Notes under the pieces: model-generated
Told to the model about the DNA's origin: nothing
Databases searched by the model: none
The model's input: the letters and a program-made list of their open reading frames with translations, nothing else
From: Angomonas deanei
Taxonomy: Eukaryota; Euglenozoa; Kinetoplastea; Trypanosomatida; Trypanosomatidae
Length of the DNA stretch: 64,000 bases
Reading direction: 5' to 3'
Assembly: GCA_903995115.1 (NCBI GenBank)
Contig: LR877156.1
Span: 62,001 to 126,000, forward strand
Position numbers and translations under genes: made by a program
Shown: piece after piece, positions 39,498-49,937 of the stretch
Layout: each line of letters begins with the position of its first letter
How positions within the stretch are numbered: the stretch's first letter is position 1

Positions 39498-41323
39498 TTA
39501 TCGCTTCAGGTTCTTTCGCAGAATCTTCTTTTTCTTGGGCGGCGGTGGCGGCGCCTCTTCTTCCTCCTCTTCTTCCTCCGGTGCCTCCTCTTCTTCGGCA
39601 GGCTCTTCCTCCTCTTCCTCGACGACCGTTTCGTTGTCCCATGAGTCGTGCTTCACCTCCTTCATGGCCCCGGATTTCTTTTTGGAAGCGGCGCCCTTCT
39701 TACTGAGTGGCGCCTCGTCCTCCTCGTCCATCTCGGGGGCTGTCTTCTTACCGCCCTTGCCCTTCTTCTTGGTGAGAGAAGCAGGGATCTCTTCTTCCTC
39801 CTCTGCTTCCTCCGGTGCCTCCTCTTCTTCAGCAGGTTCTTCCTCCTCTTCCTCCTCCACTGCTGGACGACTGTTGCCACGACCCTTTCGCGTGGAATTC
39901 CGGCTGGCGCGCTTCTTCTTGGGGACCACGACCTCTTCCTCTTCCTCTTCTATTTCCTCCTCGTGCTCCTCTTCTTCCTCCTCCTCTACGACTTCCGCCT
40001 TGGCCTTCTTGGTCGCATTGCCCTTCTTAGTGGCCTTACCTTTCCCTTTGGTAGGCGCGACCTTCTTCTCTTCTTCTTCTTCCTCGGGTTCTTCTTCCTC
40101 TTCCTCCTCCACTACTTCCGCTGCTTTTGCTTTCCCGCCGGCTTCTTCTTCTCCGGTGCGGTGGGGATCACCACGCGCGCATTGTCGCCGTACTTACGGC
40201 GGGGGTTCATCTCCTGCAGCCGTTTCTCCTTTCGGGAGGAGCGCCACCAGGCACCCGTCTCGTCGCCCGCCTCGGGAGCCGCCGGGGCACTTCGTTTAAC
40301 GACGTTCGGCCGCTTCGCCTTCGGTGTCGCCTTCGCCGGTGGTTCCTCTTCTTCTTCCTCTTCTACCGCCTCTTCTGTCTTCGCCTCCTTTTTGTCTTCC
40401 TTGGGTGCTGCCTCAGCCGCAGCAGGAGTAGGGCTGATCTGGGGAGTATCCTTCTGCTCCGTCCCTGGCTGGGCTGGCTCGGACATGAGCAGCTTGATAA
40501 AGTCATTCTTGCCCGCCCGCTTCGCCAGCAGGAAGGCCTCTCCTAATCCCAGGCCGTCCTCCTGCGCCCCTGGCATACCCTTCAGCATGTCATAGAGGGT
40601 GAGGCTGGCCACCGTGGCGCCCGTCAGCGCCTCCATCTCTACCCCGGTCTTGTACTCATCCGTGGCGACGGTGCAGAAACAGTACAGGATGCTAAACTCG
40701 GGGTGGTTGGGCATGTTGGCCGGCGTGGAGTGACGCTTCCGCAGCACCACGCGGTGGGGGAGGGCAGAGGGATTCATGGCGGACGACGGCGCAATACGGC
40801 GACGGAATGTAAACGAGCAGCGCTGAATGGGAATGGGATGGCAGAAGGGGATCATTTGACTACACTGTTTGACGGCATTCGTACCGGCAATGACGGCCGT
40901 CGCGAAGAGTGGTCCCTTCTTGGAGGTGTAATACTCCTCCATCACGGCGGCTTCCTTGCCGTCCTTGGGGGGAGCGGCGGGTGAGAGTACCTGCCGCATG
41001 CCCTCCAGTACTGGGGTGCACGTGGGCGGTACCACCACCGTCGCCACGGCCGTCGCCAGCCGATAGGACGGGCGCTTGTTGCTAATATCCACCATCCGGA
41101 CCATATTCGTCTCAGGGTCTACATGGGTGCTCGTCACTGCGAGGGACTTCTCCTCTTTGGCCTCCGTCTTCTTGCGCTTGGCGAGGCTACCAGCGCGACT
41201 GCGTGTCTGCTTCCCACCGCGGGACGGCTTCTTGGTGGGGCTACGCTTCAGCACCTTTCGGCGGGTAGGAGGTGCCGCCTTCTTGGTGGACTTGGCAAAC
41301 AGAACCGATAAGGAACGGAACAT
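39498..41323 (-). CDS. moaC: MoaC (cPMP synthase) with long charged C-terminal tail, frame-broken in the tail
   Basis: MoaC makes cyclic pyranopterin monophosphate in the first step of molybdenum cofactor synthesis. The first frame (41323-40112) has a mitochondrial-type start (MFRSLSVLFAKSTKK), then MVRMVDISNKRPSYRLATA, GTNAVKQCSQMIPFCHPIPI, YKTGVEMEALTGATVASLTLYDMLK and LLAKRAGKNDF, so the catalytic Asp and Lys (YDMLK) and His (FCHP) are kept. After about residue 270 comes a low-complexity Glu/Lys/Pro tail. A second frame (40112-39498) continues with 200 residues of Glu runs and Lys-rich blocks. One missing base near 40135 would join them into a protein of about 608 residues. The tail has no parallel in ordinary MoaC. 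Confidence 0.85.
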
Positions 41324-41629
41324 TTGCTAGACTATTTTGTATGGTTTTAATGAATATGTGATTTATGGAGAAAGGATGATCAAGAGAGTTTCTTGTTTTT
41401 TTTCTTTTTCTCACTCGAGAAAGAAAAAAAAAAGTCTCTGACTATTAGTAAAAAGGCTGTGGGAAAGAAAGAAAAAGAGGTAAAGGGTGAATAAAAGAAA
41501 GCAAATACCCACTTGAACTACTTTTTATTTCTTTACATGGGGTCGATTTCTAAAAAGAGTATATAATTAGTGCAGATAACTGGCAATCTATGCGCGTAAA
41601 ACAAAACAAAACAAAAACCTTTTCCCACT
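41324..41629 (-). other. Spacer between Asn-rich gene and MoaC gene
   Basis: AT-rich with purine-rich tracts on + (41400-41480), i.e. pyrimidine-rich on -. This could be the trans-splice acceptor for the Asn-rich gene's neighbour; no gene seen. Confidence 0.5.
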
Positions 41630-42433
41630 TTATGGCATTTGGTACAATTGTTTGGCCACGTCATTCCATGACTCATTCAGTCGGTTACTAATCTGAGAAT
41701 CGATCAACACACTTTCCGGTTCCCCCGCGCTGGTTTGGTGCCGCAGTGGGGCGTTATCGTTGGTGGCGAGGTGCGGCACTAGCGTGAGCGGTGGGTTCAT
41801 GGGGGTAGGGCCGCCGTACGACACTTCCCGCCGCTGGGGAAGGGAGGACGACTGGTCTAGTGAATATTGACAGTGAGAGGTGTTCTCCTCGTAGAGTCCT
41901 TTGATGGGGCTGACATCTTCCAGAGAAGAGGAGGACGCATTCCCGTCGTCATCACTGTACGCCGTCTGACACAGATAATAGCGACTGGTGTTGTGGGTGT
42001 TGTTGGCATCTTGTGTGCTGCGGCGAGGGCCCGCGAGACGACTGTGACCGCTGTGATTCGTAGTGAAACTGTCCGTCTGACTCATCGTGGTAGTCTGACC
42101 AGTGCGACTAGAATGATTTTGATAATGATAGGTATTATTATTATTCTGGCCAACGTCGTAAGGTGCAATAAACGCATCGTTGGGGTAAATGTTGACTACT
42201 TCTGTTTCTGATTTGAATCGCTTTTCCGGTGGACTACCGAAAAGGCTAATTTCTGATCTATTGTTATTGTTATTATTCTGGTGACATGGTGGGGTAGGGC
42301 TGGGTGTGCGACTGCGACTGAGATTCGTGATATCCTGCCCTAGCTGTCGGGGACCATTGTTGTTCATTTTGTTAGAATGATTCGTGAACTTATTATGAAA
42401 GGTGGCATTATTGAATGGTGCATTCTGAGACAT
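41630..42433 (-). CDS. Asn/Ser/Thr-rich low-complexity protein
   Basis: Protein of 267 residues, mostly disordered and rich in Asn, Ser, Thr and His (FNNATFHNKFTNHSNKMNNN, CHQNNNNNNRSE). Ser-Pro/Thr-Pro sites (SRSRTPSPTPP, FGSPPEKRFK, DVSPIKG) suggest phosphorylation. The short C-terminus (SQISNRLNESWNDVAKQLYQMP) could form a helix. No domain recognised. Composition resembles RNA-binding-protein-associated prion-like sequence, but no RNA-binding domain is visible. Confidence 0.5.
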   Translation of the reverse strand: MSQNAPFNNATFHNKFTNHSNKMNNNGPRQLGQDITNLSRSRTPSPTPPCHQNNNNNNRSEISLFGSPPEKRFKSETEVVNIYPNDAFIAPYDVGQNNNNTYHYQNHSSRTGQTTTMSQTDSFTTNHSGHSRLAGPRRSTQDANNTHNTSRYYLCQTAYSDDDGNASSSSLEDVSPIKGLYEENTSHCQYSLDQSSSLPQRREVSYGGPTPMNPPLTLVPHLATNDNAPLRHQTSAGEPESVLIDSQISNRLNESWNDVAKQLYQMP

Positions 42434-42775
42434 GTTCTGTTATAAATTTATCTGAGATTGAATCTATCTAAAAAAAATGCAGTAAGGCAATGTGCCTTAC
42501 TGATGTATGGTATAATTTTGCTAGAAAAGAAAGAGAGTGAGATCAGTGTGGAGAAAGCAAAAAAAGAGAACTGTGTATCGTCGCTTACACAATCACTGAA
42601 AGAAAAAGAAAAAATTACGATATACATATTCGCACAAATATTAGTGTAAAACTTTTCTCAGCTATAACATTATTCTTACTTTTTTTTTCCTACAATATAA
42701 TACTTTGAGACACTGTTGTTGCGGACAACAACTCTAAAAAAAGAAAACCGTCACACATTTTTTTTTTTTTAACCG
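42434..42775 (-). other. Spacer between gamma-COP and Asn-rich genes
   Basis: AT-rich with purine-rich + strand (42515-42615), hence a pyrimidine tract on - ahead of the Asn-rich gene. T-runs at 42682 and 42760 follow the gamma-COP stop. A Lys-rich + strand open frame here looks spurious. Confidence 0.5.
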
Positions 42776-45349
42776 TTAGCAAGCGGCATTCAGGTACTCT
42801 CTCAGCTCCGCCTCGCCGCCGCGGAGGGACAGCTGCAGACCTACGGCGTTATCCTGTGTCACAAACACGCGAGCCTGCACCAGCACCACCGTGCGGCTGG
42901 CATCGCACACCGTCCCTGACATGAGTAGCACATGCGAAGGGGTCGTAATCTTCTCTGGCACACCGCCCTGGACGAACATGCCAAAGAACTCCGCCACCGC
43001 ATGGACCGCGGCGGTCACGTTGCGCATAGACGACAGTGCATAGGTGCCCGTCGTCTCCTTATCCTGCGCCGCCTCCCACATCTTCTCGAACTGACTACCA
43101 AAGTCGACCGGGGCGATGAAGTCCTTCACGTCCACATCAAAACTCTCCAGAGGGTACTCGTCCTCCTCCCCCTCCTCGTCGCCCTCCTCCGTCATGGCGA
43201 AGCGGAAGGTGCTCTCGACGGTACCGGAGGGATACTCCGGGGAGCTGTACTGCAGCACCACGTAGCTGTACCCCGTCGCGCCAGGCTCCACACACTCAAT
43301 GGGGATCGCATACAGTGGTTCCACCTCTAACTCGTCCGTGTTGCACAGGACCGCCACCCGACGGAAGGAGACCCCATCCATCGTGTTCTTCACACGGAAC
43401 TGCAGCACGACATGCTCGGCGTAGCAGTGCTTCAGAACGGCCACGACATACTCGCTATCGGCGTCCGTGAGGGCAACGGGCTCTTGCGTGTAGATGGGCT
43501 CGCCCAACTCGCGTAACTGCTGAATCTTGCGGAGCTGCTCTCGGCCCTGCTGCACCGCTGCCGACGCGCCTCTCTCCCCGCTGGCCGGTCCCTCCGCCAC
43601 GGGCACATTCTGTACATCCACCGAGTCGCTCTTCCCCACGGCGCTCACCTTCTGCTGTTTCTCGGCAATGTGCTGCAGACGATGCGCCTGGACCGCCTTG
43701 GCCACATCCGTCACTAACGCCTTAATGAGACCCTCGTCGTTGGACAGGAGCAGCTTGTAGTAAAAGTGCGCCCGGTCCCGCACCTGGTCGGCCCGGTCAC
43801 TGCAGGACCGCTTCAGCAGCTGGCAGATGGAGGGTCGTAGGGAGGGGACACGGGCGGCCAGCTTCGCTAAGGTGGTGATGGCAACGGCCCGCACCTCCGC
43901 CTGCTCCAGCGTCGCCTGATTGTAGATGAGGCGGACGTACTTCTTGGGGTTGGCGCAGTGGGGGACCTCCTCGGCGAGGTGCATTAACACACTCTTCGTG
44001 ACGGCGGGGAACTCGCAGTCGTCAATGTAATTGGCTAGGTGGGTGAGCACCACGTCGTTGGAGCTGGGGTTGGCCGAGGCGATATCCATCATGGTGTCTA
44101 TAATGCACTTCTTCAGTTCCGCGGAGCCGTCGTCCTGCAGCGCCTTGAAGAGGAAGGACAGGAGGACGCTATACTTGGAGGGGAACTTGGCGTTCAGCAC
44201 GCGCATGGCATCCACAATCACCGCCTTGAACTCATCCCCGAGACTGGAGAAGTAGTTCGACGACGTCAGTGGGGCGATGAGACGATCAATCGTCTTCTCG
44301 GTACCCGTCTTGAGGAGGGTCGTGATCGCGAGGGTGGCAATGACACGGTTGGGATTGAGTACTAGTGTCTCTAGCGTGTCGTTCAGCGGGGAAACCGCGG
44401 CTGGGTGTGTCGTCGCGACCTGACTGAGCTGACTGAGCGCGGCGAACATGGACACCGCGTTGTAGTTGGACGTGGTGGAGAGGTACAAGTGTAGCACCAT
44501 CACCGCGGGGGACACCTCCTTATCGGTAATATTGCGGAGCGAGCAGATACTCTTCACCGCCTCCAGCATTACCAAGTCACTGTTGTGTTGGGTGAGCGAA
44601 CTAACAAAGCGGTAGATGTCGAGGGAGTTGTCAAAGTCCTCCTGCATCAGCTCGGTGCACAGCTTGATGAGCAGGCAGAGCGCCAGTGGGGAGCGAATCT
44701 GGGAGTCCTTCGCCTGCTCTATCATCCGCATCACCGACAGACGATCGTTCTTGCGAATGCGGTGGAGAAGGGCGATGGCGGGGTACTGTGCCTTGGAGCG
44801 GTCCTTCATCACCTCCGTGATCTGGGTGGCCCACTTCTTTGGCATATCGGGGTTCACGTGCGCCACGTGCAGACCGGTGACGAGGGCGGCATTCACGACA
44901 AGCGGGCTGCGAGAGTTCATGCACTCTACAATCGTCCGGTCCAGGGCGCTGTACATGGTGTTATCCATCACCGCATAAAGCGTACGGATCGCATTACTCT
45001 TCACGGAGTCATTTCCGTTTTTAATATCGACCATGAGGGAGTTGGAGGCGATAAAGCTCTCTGGCACCAGTGGGGCCAACTCCTTCATGAGAATATAATG
45101 CAGACGGCGCAGCTTCGTGTGGGAGGACTGCAACAGTTTCGTCGAGGTAAAGTACAGGTCGGTGGCCTCCGCCTCGGAGAGGGTGACACCAGTATAAATC
45201 AAATAGAGCATTTGGGTGATGGCGTCGATGCAGGCGTCTTCGTTGAGAGGAACGGCATTGAAGCAGCGGCAGTTCTGAATCGTGGAGGTCTTCTCCCCTT
45301 TACTAAAAGGAACGGTATACTCCTCTTCATCCTCGTCGTGGTAGTCCAT
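42776..45349 (-). CDS. Coatomer subunit gamma (gamma-COP)
   Basis: Large subunit of the COPI coat for Golgi-to-ER transport. The 857-residue length matches the family. The N-terminal adaptin-like HEAT solenoid is plain: NAVPLNEDACIDAITQMLYLI..G, LRRLHYILMKELAP, LHRIRKNDRLSVMRMIE. A Glu/Gln-rich linker about 580-640 precedes the appendage (YAEHVVLQFRVKNTMDGVSFRRVAVLCN, EYPSGTVESTFRFA). The C-terminus has the gamma-appendage platform with FGMFVQGG...THVLLMSGT-like sequence. No breaks. The ATG is followed by an acidic start (DYHDEDEEEY). Confidence 0.93.
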   Translation of the reverse strand: MDYHDEDEEEYTVPFSKGEKTSTIQNCRCFNAVPLNEDACIDAITQMLYLIYTGVTLSEAEATDLYFTSTKLLQSSHTKLRRLHYILMKELAPLVPESFIASNSLMVDIKNGNDSVKSNAIRTLYAVMDNTMYSALDRTIVECMNSRSPLVVNAALVTGLHVAHVNPDMPKKWATQITEVMKDRSKAQYPAIALLHRIRKNDRLSVMRMIEQAKDSQIRSPLALCLLIKLCTELMQEDFDNSLDIYRFVSSLTQHNSDLVMLEAVKSICSLRNITDKEVSPAVMVLHLYLSTTSNYNAVSMFAALSQLSQVATTHPAAVSPLNDTLETLVLNPNRVIATLAITTLLKTGTEKTIDRLIAPLTSSNYFSSLGDEFKAVIVDAMRVLNAKFPSKYSVLLSFLFKALQDDGSAELKKCIIDTMMDIASANPSSNDVVLTHLANYIDDCEFPAVTKSVLMHLAEEVPHCANPKKYVRLIYNQATLEQAEVRAVAITTLAKLAARVPSLRPSICQLLKRSCSDRADQVRDRAHFYYKLLLSNDEGLIKALVTDVAKAVQAHRLQHIAEKQQKVSAVGKSDSVDVQNVPVAEGPASGERGASAAVQQGREQLRKIQQLRELGEPIYTQEPVALTDADSEYVVAVLKHCYAEHVVLQFRVKNTMDGVSFRRVAVLCNTDELEVEPLYAIPIECVEPGATGYSYVVLQYSSPEYPSGTVESTFRFAMTEEGDEEGEEDEYPLESFDVDVKDFIAPVDFGSQFEKMWEAAQDKETTGTYALSSMRNVTAAVHAVAEFFGMFVQGGVPEKITTPSHVLLMSGTVCDASRTVVLVQARVFVTQDNAVGLQLSLRGGEAELREYLNAAC

Positions 45350-45707
45350 TGCGAGGGGGAGTGTGGTTAGATTATTGTTCTAAATAAAAAACTAAAAAAA
45401 AAAAGAGTGAATAAATCTATTCAACTTCTGTAAAGAAATGGTAGAAAGAGAAATGGAATAGTAAAACAAAGAATGCAAAAAAAGAAACAGTCGCAATCGA
45501 TTGTCCGTTGTGCTCCGTACATCTGCGAGAAATTCGTGAAAAGCCACACTACAGTACAAGATGAGTAAAAACAAATAATAAAGCAATGTAATTTTATATA
45601 CAGAAATACAAGTAAAAATGGATGCAAACCACGGCCGACTGGCACATACATTGTGGTTTTTCTCAAGCACGGAAAACACATATAAAAAAAAGACAGTCCC
45701 GTCGTCA
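45350..45707 (-). other. Spacer between IQ protein and gamma-COP genes
   Basis: AT-rich; + strand A-run at 45390-45405 gives a T-run on - close to the gamma-COP start. The remainder is presumably 3' UTR of the IQ protein. No gene seen. Confidence 0.5.
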
Positions 45708-48184
45708 TCACAGCTCGGTGTCTTCCTCCTCCTCCTCTTCGTACTCTTCTTCTTCCCACTCTTCTTCGTCACTTTCCGTGACTTCTTCCCAGTAGTATTC
45801 GTACTCAATCACATAGCGCTTGCGCACCGCGTGACCTCTCCACACTCTCTGGATTGCGAGGGCCGCCGCCTCTTCCTCCTCGGTATAGGCGACTTCATGG
45901 GCACTCAGGCGGGGGAAGCGCTCCCAGTAGACGCCAGTGTCGGTTTCCTCTCCGTCACTCTCGGCACTCTCCGTTTGGGACCGGTCCTCCGCCTCGAAAG
46001 GCTGACTATCGTCGTCGGTAGCAATCGGGGAAAGCGAGGGCGTGACCTCCTTGGGGGCAGGCGACAGGGTCGACCACACCACCGGCTGCAGGCACCGCAC
46101 CCCTCGTCGGAGGAGGTGCAGACGAGTGAGGAACATGCGCACGGCAGACTGAATCTTATAACGCTACACATCAAATGCTGCGACGCCTGCGAGGACTTCT
46201 CGTGGCATAGGTTCATCATCCACCGGTCCGTGCAGCGGGCCTGAGCCCAGTAGCACCGCCACCGTCGCTGTATGCGAGTGGCCGCCACGTGTCTATCCCA
46301 CTGGAGGTACTGCACCTTTTCCGCGCACTGTCGACGCGTCACATACATGCGCCACATGGCCTGAATCTTCGTCGCCGCGCTGTCCCTCGTGTGTGGGGTA
46401 CGCTCCTTGGTACGTCCACCTCTCCGATATCGGTAGAGACGGTACTGCGTCTGTATACGACGTGCCGCACTGTCTGGACTAAGGGGCGCTGCAGGGGCTT
46501 CCGTGCGTTCGCTGCTTCGGGCACGGCGATGAAGGCGGAAGCGGTAACGCCGGTAGAAGCACTGAATACGCTTTGCCGCTTCGTGTGGGGTGACCTTCGT
46601 CTTTCGCTTCTGGTCCGTCACGATGATCTTTGAGAATCGTTTCAGTTCCGTGTCCATGCACAGTAAATACTCACTGAGGAACGGGTCCGCCAGGGAGGCG
46701 GCTGTGCTACGTTTCAATTGCTCATACTTATCGTTGGAGGAGCGATCGACAGTGGTGATGATCCGTTCAATTTTCTTTGGGGGAGCGGCGCGACTCCGCA
46801 CACTGGGTAGCAGTGGTGGCTGCGGAATGAGGTGTGCGTCACCCGTCTTTGGGGTCGGGGGCAGAGGTGTCTTGGAGATGTACCGCTGGACCGCGCTGAG
46901 ATAGGTTTGCAACTCCCGCGGTACCTTGACTTGCTCAATGCAGACTAGAAGAGCACTCACGGGGATGACGCGAGTGCCAAAACGCCTTGGTGCGTGTACT
47001 GCCCCCTGAGGACGGAGTGGCAGCTGGGGTGGGACAAGCTCACGGGTGGCGTCGTTGGCGGGGACAGGTGGTCGAGTGGACTCCACGCTCGCGACACGGT
47101 TCAGACACCGCTGTTGGAGGGGGTGGGTGGGGTGGAGGTAGGTGGCGGCGCAGCCGGCCGCTAGCTGGGCATGATAGCGCTCCATCCCGTTGGTGTCCCC
47201 GCTCCACGCCGCGAGGGTGGCGACGAGGTGGTGGCAGTCAATGATGTGCACCGAGCACAGCTCCACCAAGGCACCGCTGGCCATGTCCATTTCCGCCTCT
47301 GCGTGACAGGCGTTGATGTAGCACTGGGAGAGTTCCACGCACCGCGCCACCGCCTCCATCGCATCGTCGAAACGGCCCATGGCGAGGAATGTGGCGGCGA
47401 TATTGTACAGTATGACGGAGCAGAAGACCCCTCTGGAGGTGGTGAGCGCTTCCAGCAGCGCCCGCAGTACCCGCTGGAGGGAGCCGGGCTCGGACAGCCG
47501 GCGGTACTCTGCTACGTTATTGAGCACCAGCGCCCGCAAGACATAAGGTAAGTCGGTTGTGTCGTGCAAAAAGTATTTGGACGTGAATTGGGGATCCTCT
47601 TCGGAAAGGTGTGCGTTCACGTGCGGGGTGCCGTCGACATCCATTAGGCATGCGTTGAGGGCGCAGGAGTACAGATGCTGCACGAGGGACTGAGGCTCAA
47701 TCGCTGCCGCCCGCCGCACTGCCTCCCCGTTGGCAATCAGTACATACTCCTCCGCATATTTGGACAGTGATCGGACCATCTTTCGACGTGTCTTGGGGTC
47801 TGTTGGACTGTTCATGGGGGAGTGGGTGAGGGCCTCCCGTGCATCCACCGTTTGGAGCAGCAACGCCAACCCTCGCCGAACTTCTCCCTTCGCCAGCAGT
47901 CCCATCGCCTCCGCGCGGTGTGTGCTAATAGAGGAGCTGTCCGTCATGCGGACGTGGGTGGGCGAGGCGCCTATCGCTGGGAGCATATCCGCCGGCTGGG
48001 TGGGTGGTGGGAGAAAGCGTTGGAGTAAACTCTTTTTGGTCTCCTTTTTATCGTCTAATGAAGTGGTAGAGGATGCTGCGTCACGCGGTTTGTGTGGTAC
48101 TAAGGGGGCATCATGAATAGCTCTGGTGTAGGCGCCGTGGGTGCTACGCGATTGACTATCCAGCATTGGTAAGATTGTATCCAT
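45708..48184 (-). CDS. IQ-motif (calmodulin-binding) protein, frame-broken near the 3' end
   Basis: The first frame (48184 down to about 46150) has an N-terminal helical/TPR-like region (LYNIAATFLAMGRFDDAMEAVARCVELSQ, about 260-290) and then at least four IQ motifs (AAKRIQCFYRRYRFR, AARRIQTQYRLYRYR, AATKIQAMWRMYVTR, AATRIQRRWRCYW). The downstream frame (to 45708) continues with KIQSAVRMFLTRLHLLRR, AALAIQRVWRGHAVRKR and a Glu-rich end. As IQ repeats resume across the break, one missing base near 46160 is the simplest explanation (about 825 residues in all). IQ arrays bind calmodulin or centrin; a flagellar or cytoskeletal role is inferred. Confidence 0.75.
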
Positions 48185-48361
48185 TCTCCGTAACGAATAA
48201 CCTACAAAGACTGAAATACTAATCTGAAAAAAAAGGGGGGGATAAAGAGAATAGTAAACAAATCAAACTAGTGACGTTCAACACAGTATAAAGGATAGTG
48301 TTCACGCAGCAATAGAAATCATCAAGCATTAGGAGTGGGTTAGTGTGTTATTGGTATGTGA

Positions 48362-49606
48362 TTAGTGATGGGGTGGGTTCCAGGCCCACTGGGCGACATC
48401 AATCGAGAAGGTGGACAGGACCTTGTGCCGCGCGGTCGCACTGAGCCACCCCGGCGGGATGTGCCGTGCCCCGTACTTGGCTCCCAGCAACGCGCCCACC
48501 AGCATGGCTCTCTGACAGACCGGTCCCCCCAGGCCGATGGCCGCCCGCACACCGGACGTGTAGCTAGCGGCCGACCGTACAATAGTGAGACCCTCTCTTA
48601 CCGTGATGGCATCGAGCAGCACAGGACGACGGGGGAGGAACGCAGAGGAAAGAAGTGGTGACCTCTGCGTGGTCCGTCGGAGCAAATCTTCGCTAATCCG
48701 AAGTGCTTTGATAGAGGCAAGGTCCTCCGCTGGTAGCCGTGGACAGTGCTCAACCACCTCTGGCGGGAAGACTGCGCTGCTATCGGGGACGGACATGAAG
48801 GCAGCATTCCTCAACGGGTCTGGGTTGGACTGCAGACAGCGGGTGGCGACCCCCAAGACAGAGAAGGTCATGCGCTCCACTAGTGTCCGCTCCGCCGCGG
48901 CGGCCTCCTGTAGCGTGTAGCCACCGTCCCCCTCTAGAAATGAAACCTTCTCCTCCCCCGACAAGGCCTGTGGCGGTTCCGTGAGGAACTCTACAAAAGG
49001 CGCAGCGTAGGCTCGCATGTGCTCATCACTGACGTATGGGTAAATAGTAGGCAAAGGCAGCAAGGCACAGAGGGGGTGCAGCAGCGAGGCGTGCTCCGCC
49101 AGAAATACCTCCGGTGCCACACGAAGAGAGATGTCGACCAACTTGTCGGTCACCGTCTCCACCGGGAAGTCTCCCTTCTCGTGGCTGATGGTGCGTACGA
49201 TTTCTTCAAAGAATTGGGCACTAAAGGAGTGTTGCAGCAGTGGGTTCGTCGCCTCCCCGTGACGGCGGAGGGAGTGTCCTTGGGAGGCGACGTCTAGCGT
49301 GGCGAGTGACTTGTGCCCTCGCAGCTGGCTCGCCTCGTCCACTGGCCAGAACTCCAGTCCCACCTCCTTCCGCACCGCCCCCTCCGCCGCGGTGAAATGA
49401 CTGTCCATGTGCCGACTGCGCTCCTTCTGCATCGCCTCTACCTCTTCCTTGGTGTACCCCTCGAACCGTCGGGCCGCCCCGTCCGCCACGAAGGCGCCTA
49501 ACAGCAGACCGACCTGCTTCTGCTGCACATTGCTGAGCTGCTTGAAGCTGTTTTGGTAAAAGTTTTCTATCCGTGGTGGAGGGCTATTGCTAACTGTCGG
49601 TGGCAT
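48362..49606 (-). CDS. ADP-ribosylglycohydrolase-fold protein, probably inactive
   Basis: Protein of 414 residues. The N-terminal helix LLLGAFVADGAARRFEGY and the C-terminal block AIGLGGPVCQRAMLVGALLGAKYGARHIPPGW match the two ends of the ADP-ribosylglycohydrolase (ARH/DraG) fold. In active members the latter reads GGDxDTxAxIxGA; here the Asp/Asp/Thr that bind metal are replaced (GGPVCQRA). This suggests a pseudoenzyme, like vertebrate ADPRHL1. The function may be binding, not hydrolysis. The reading frame is intact, so it is likely maintained. Confidence 0.75.
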   Translation of the reverse strand: MPPTVSNSPPPRIENFYQNSFKQLSNVQQKQVGLLLGAFVADGAARRFEGYTKEEVEAMQKERSRHMDSHFTAAEGAVRKEVGLEFWPVDEASQLRGHKSLATLDVASQGHSLRRHGEATNPLLQHSFSAQFFEEIVRTISHEKGDFPVETVTDKLVDISLRVAPEVFLAEHASLLHPLCALLPLPTIYPYVSDEHMRAYAAPFVEFLTEPPQALSGEEKVSFLEGDGGYTLQEAAAAERTLVERMTFSVLGVATRCLQSNPDPLRNAAFMSVPDSSAVFPPEVVEHCPRLPAEDLASIKALRISEDLLRRTTQRSPLLSSAFLPRRPVLLDAITVREGLTIVRSAASYTSGVRAAIGLGGPVCQRAMLVGALLGAKYGARHIPPGWLSATARHKVLSTFSIDVAQWAWNPPHH

Positions 49607-49937
49607 CCCAGTTGAATCACTATTTTCAGTGTTGTGAGTAGCTATTCAATGAAAGGGGTAGAGGAAAAGAGCGGTAATAAAAGAAACTCTAATGAAAACC
49701 ACTGCGCTTTCATCCGATCGAGACTACTCCTTCACTGAATCAGGACAAAAACAAAACGCAAAATATTCTATTGTTAGGTTGGGTTAAGAGTAATACAATA
49801 GCGTTAATGCTAATTTTCTATGGATAAAGTTCGACACAACTTTGAGGAAGTGGTTTTAAAAAAAAAAAAAAAAAACACTCTAAGTAACAAAATATATACG
49901 ATGGTGGGAAAAGATTAGTATAGTACTCGTATCACAC
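49607..49937 (-). other. Spacer between LRR-IQ and ARH-like genes
   Basis: AT-rich; + strand A-run near 49858-49876 is a T-run on -, placed after the LRR-IQ gene's neighbour spacer. Likely UTR plus acceptor. No gene seen. Confidence 0.5.

Noticed and set aside
42458-42649. 63-residue + strand open frame
   Set aside because: Against the local strand, low-complexity Lys/Glu, within a pyrimidine/purine UTR tract.
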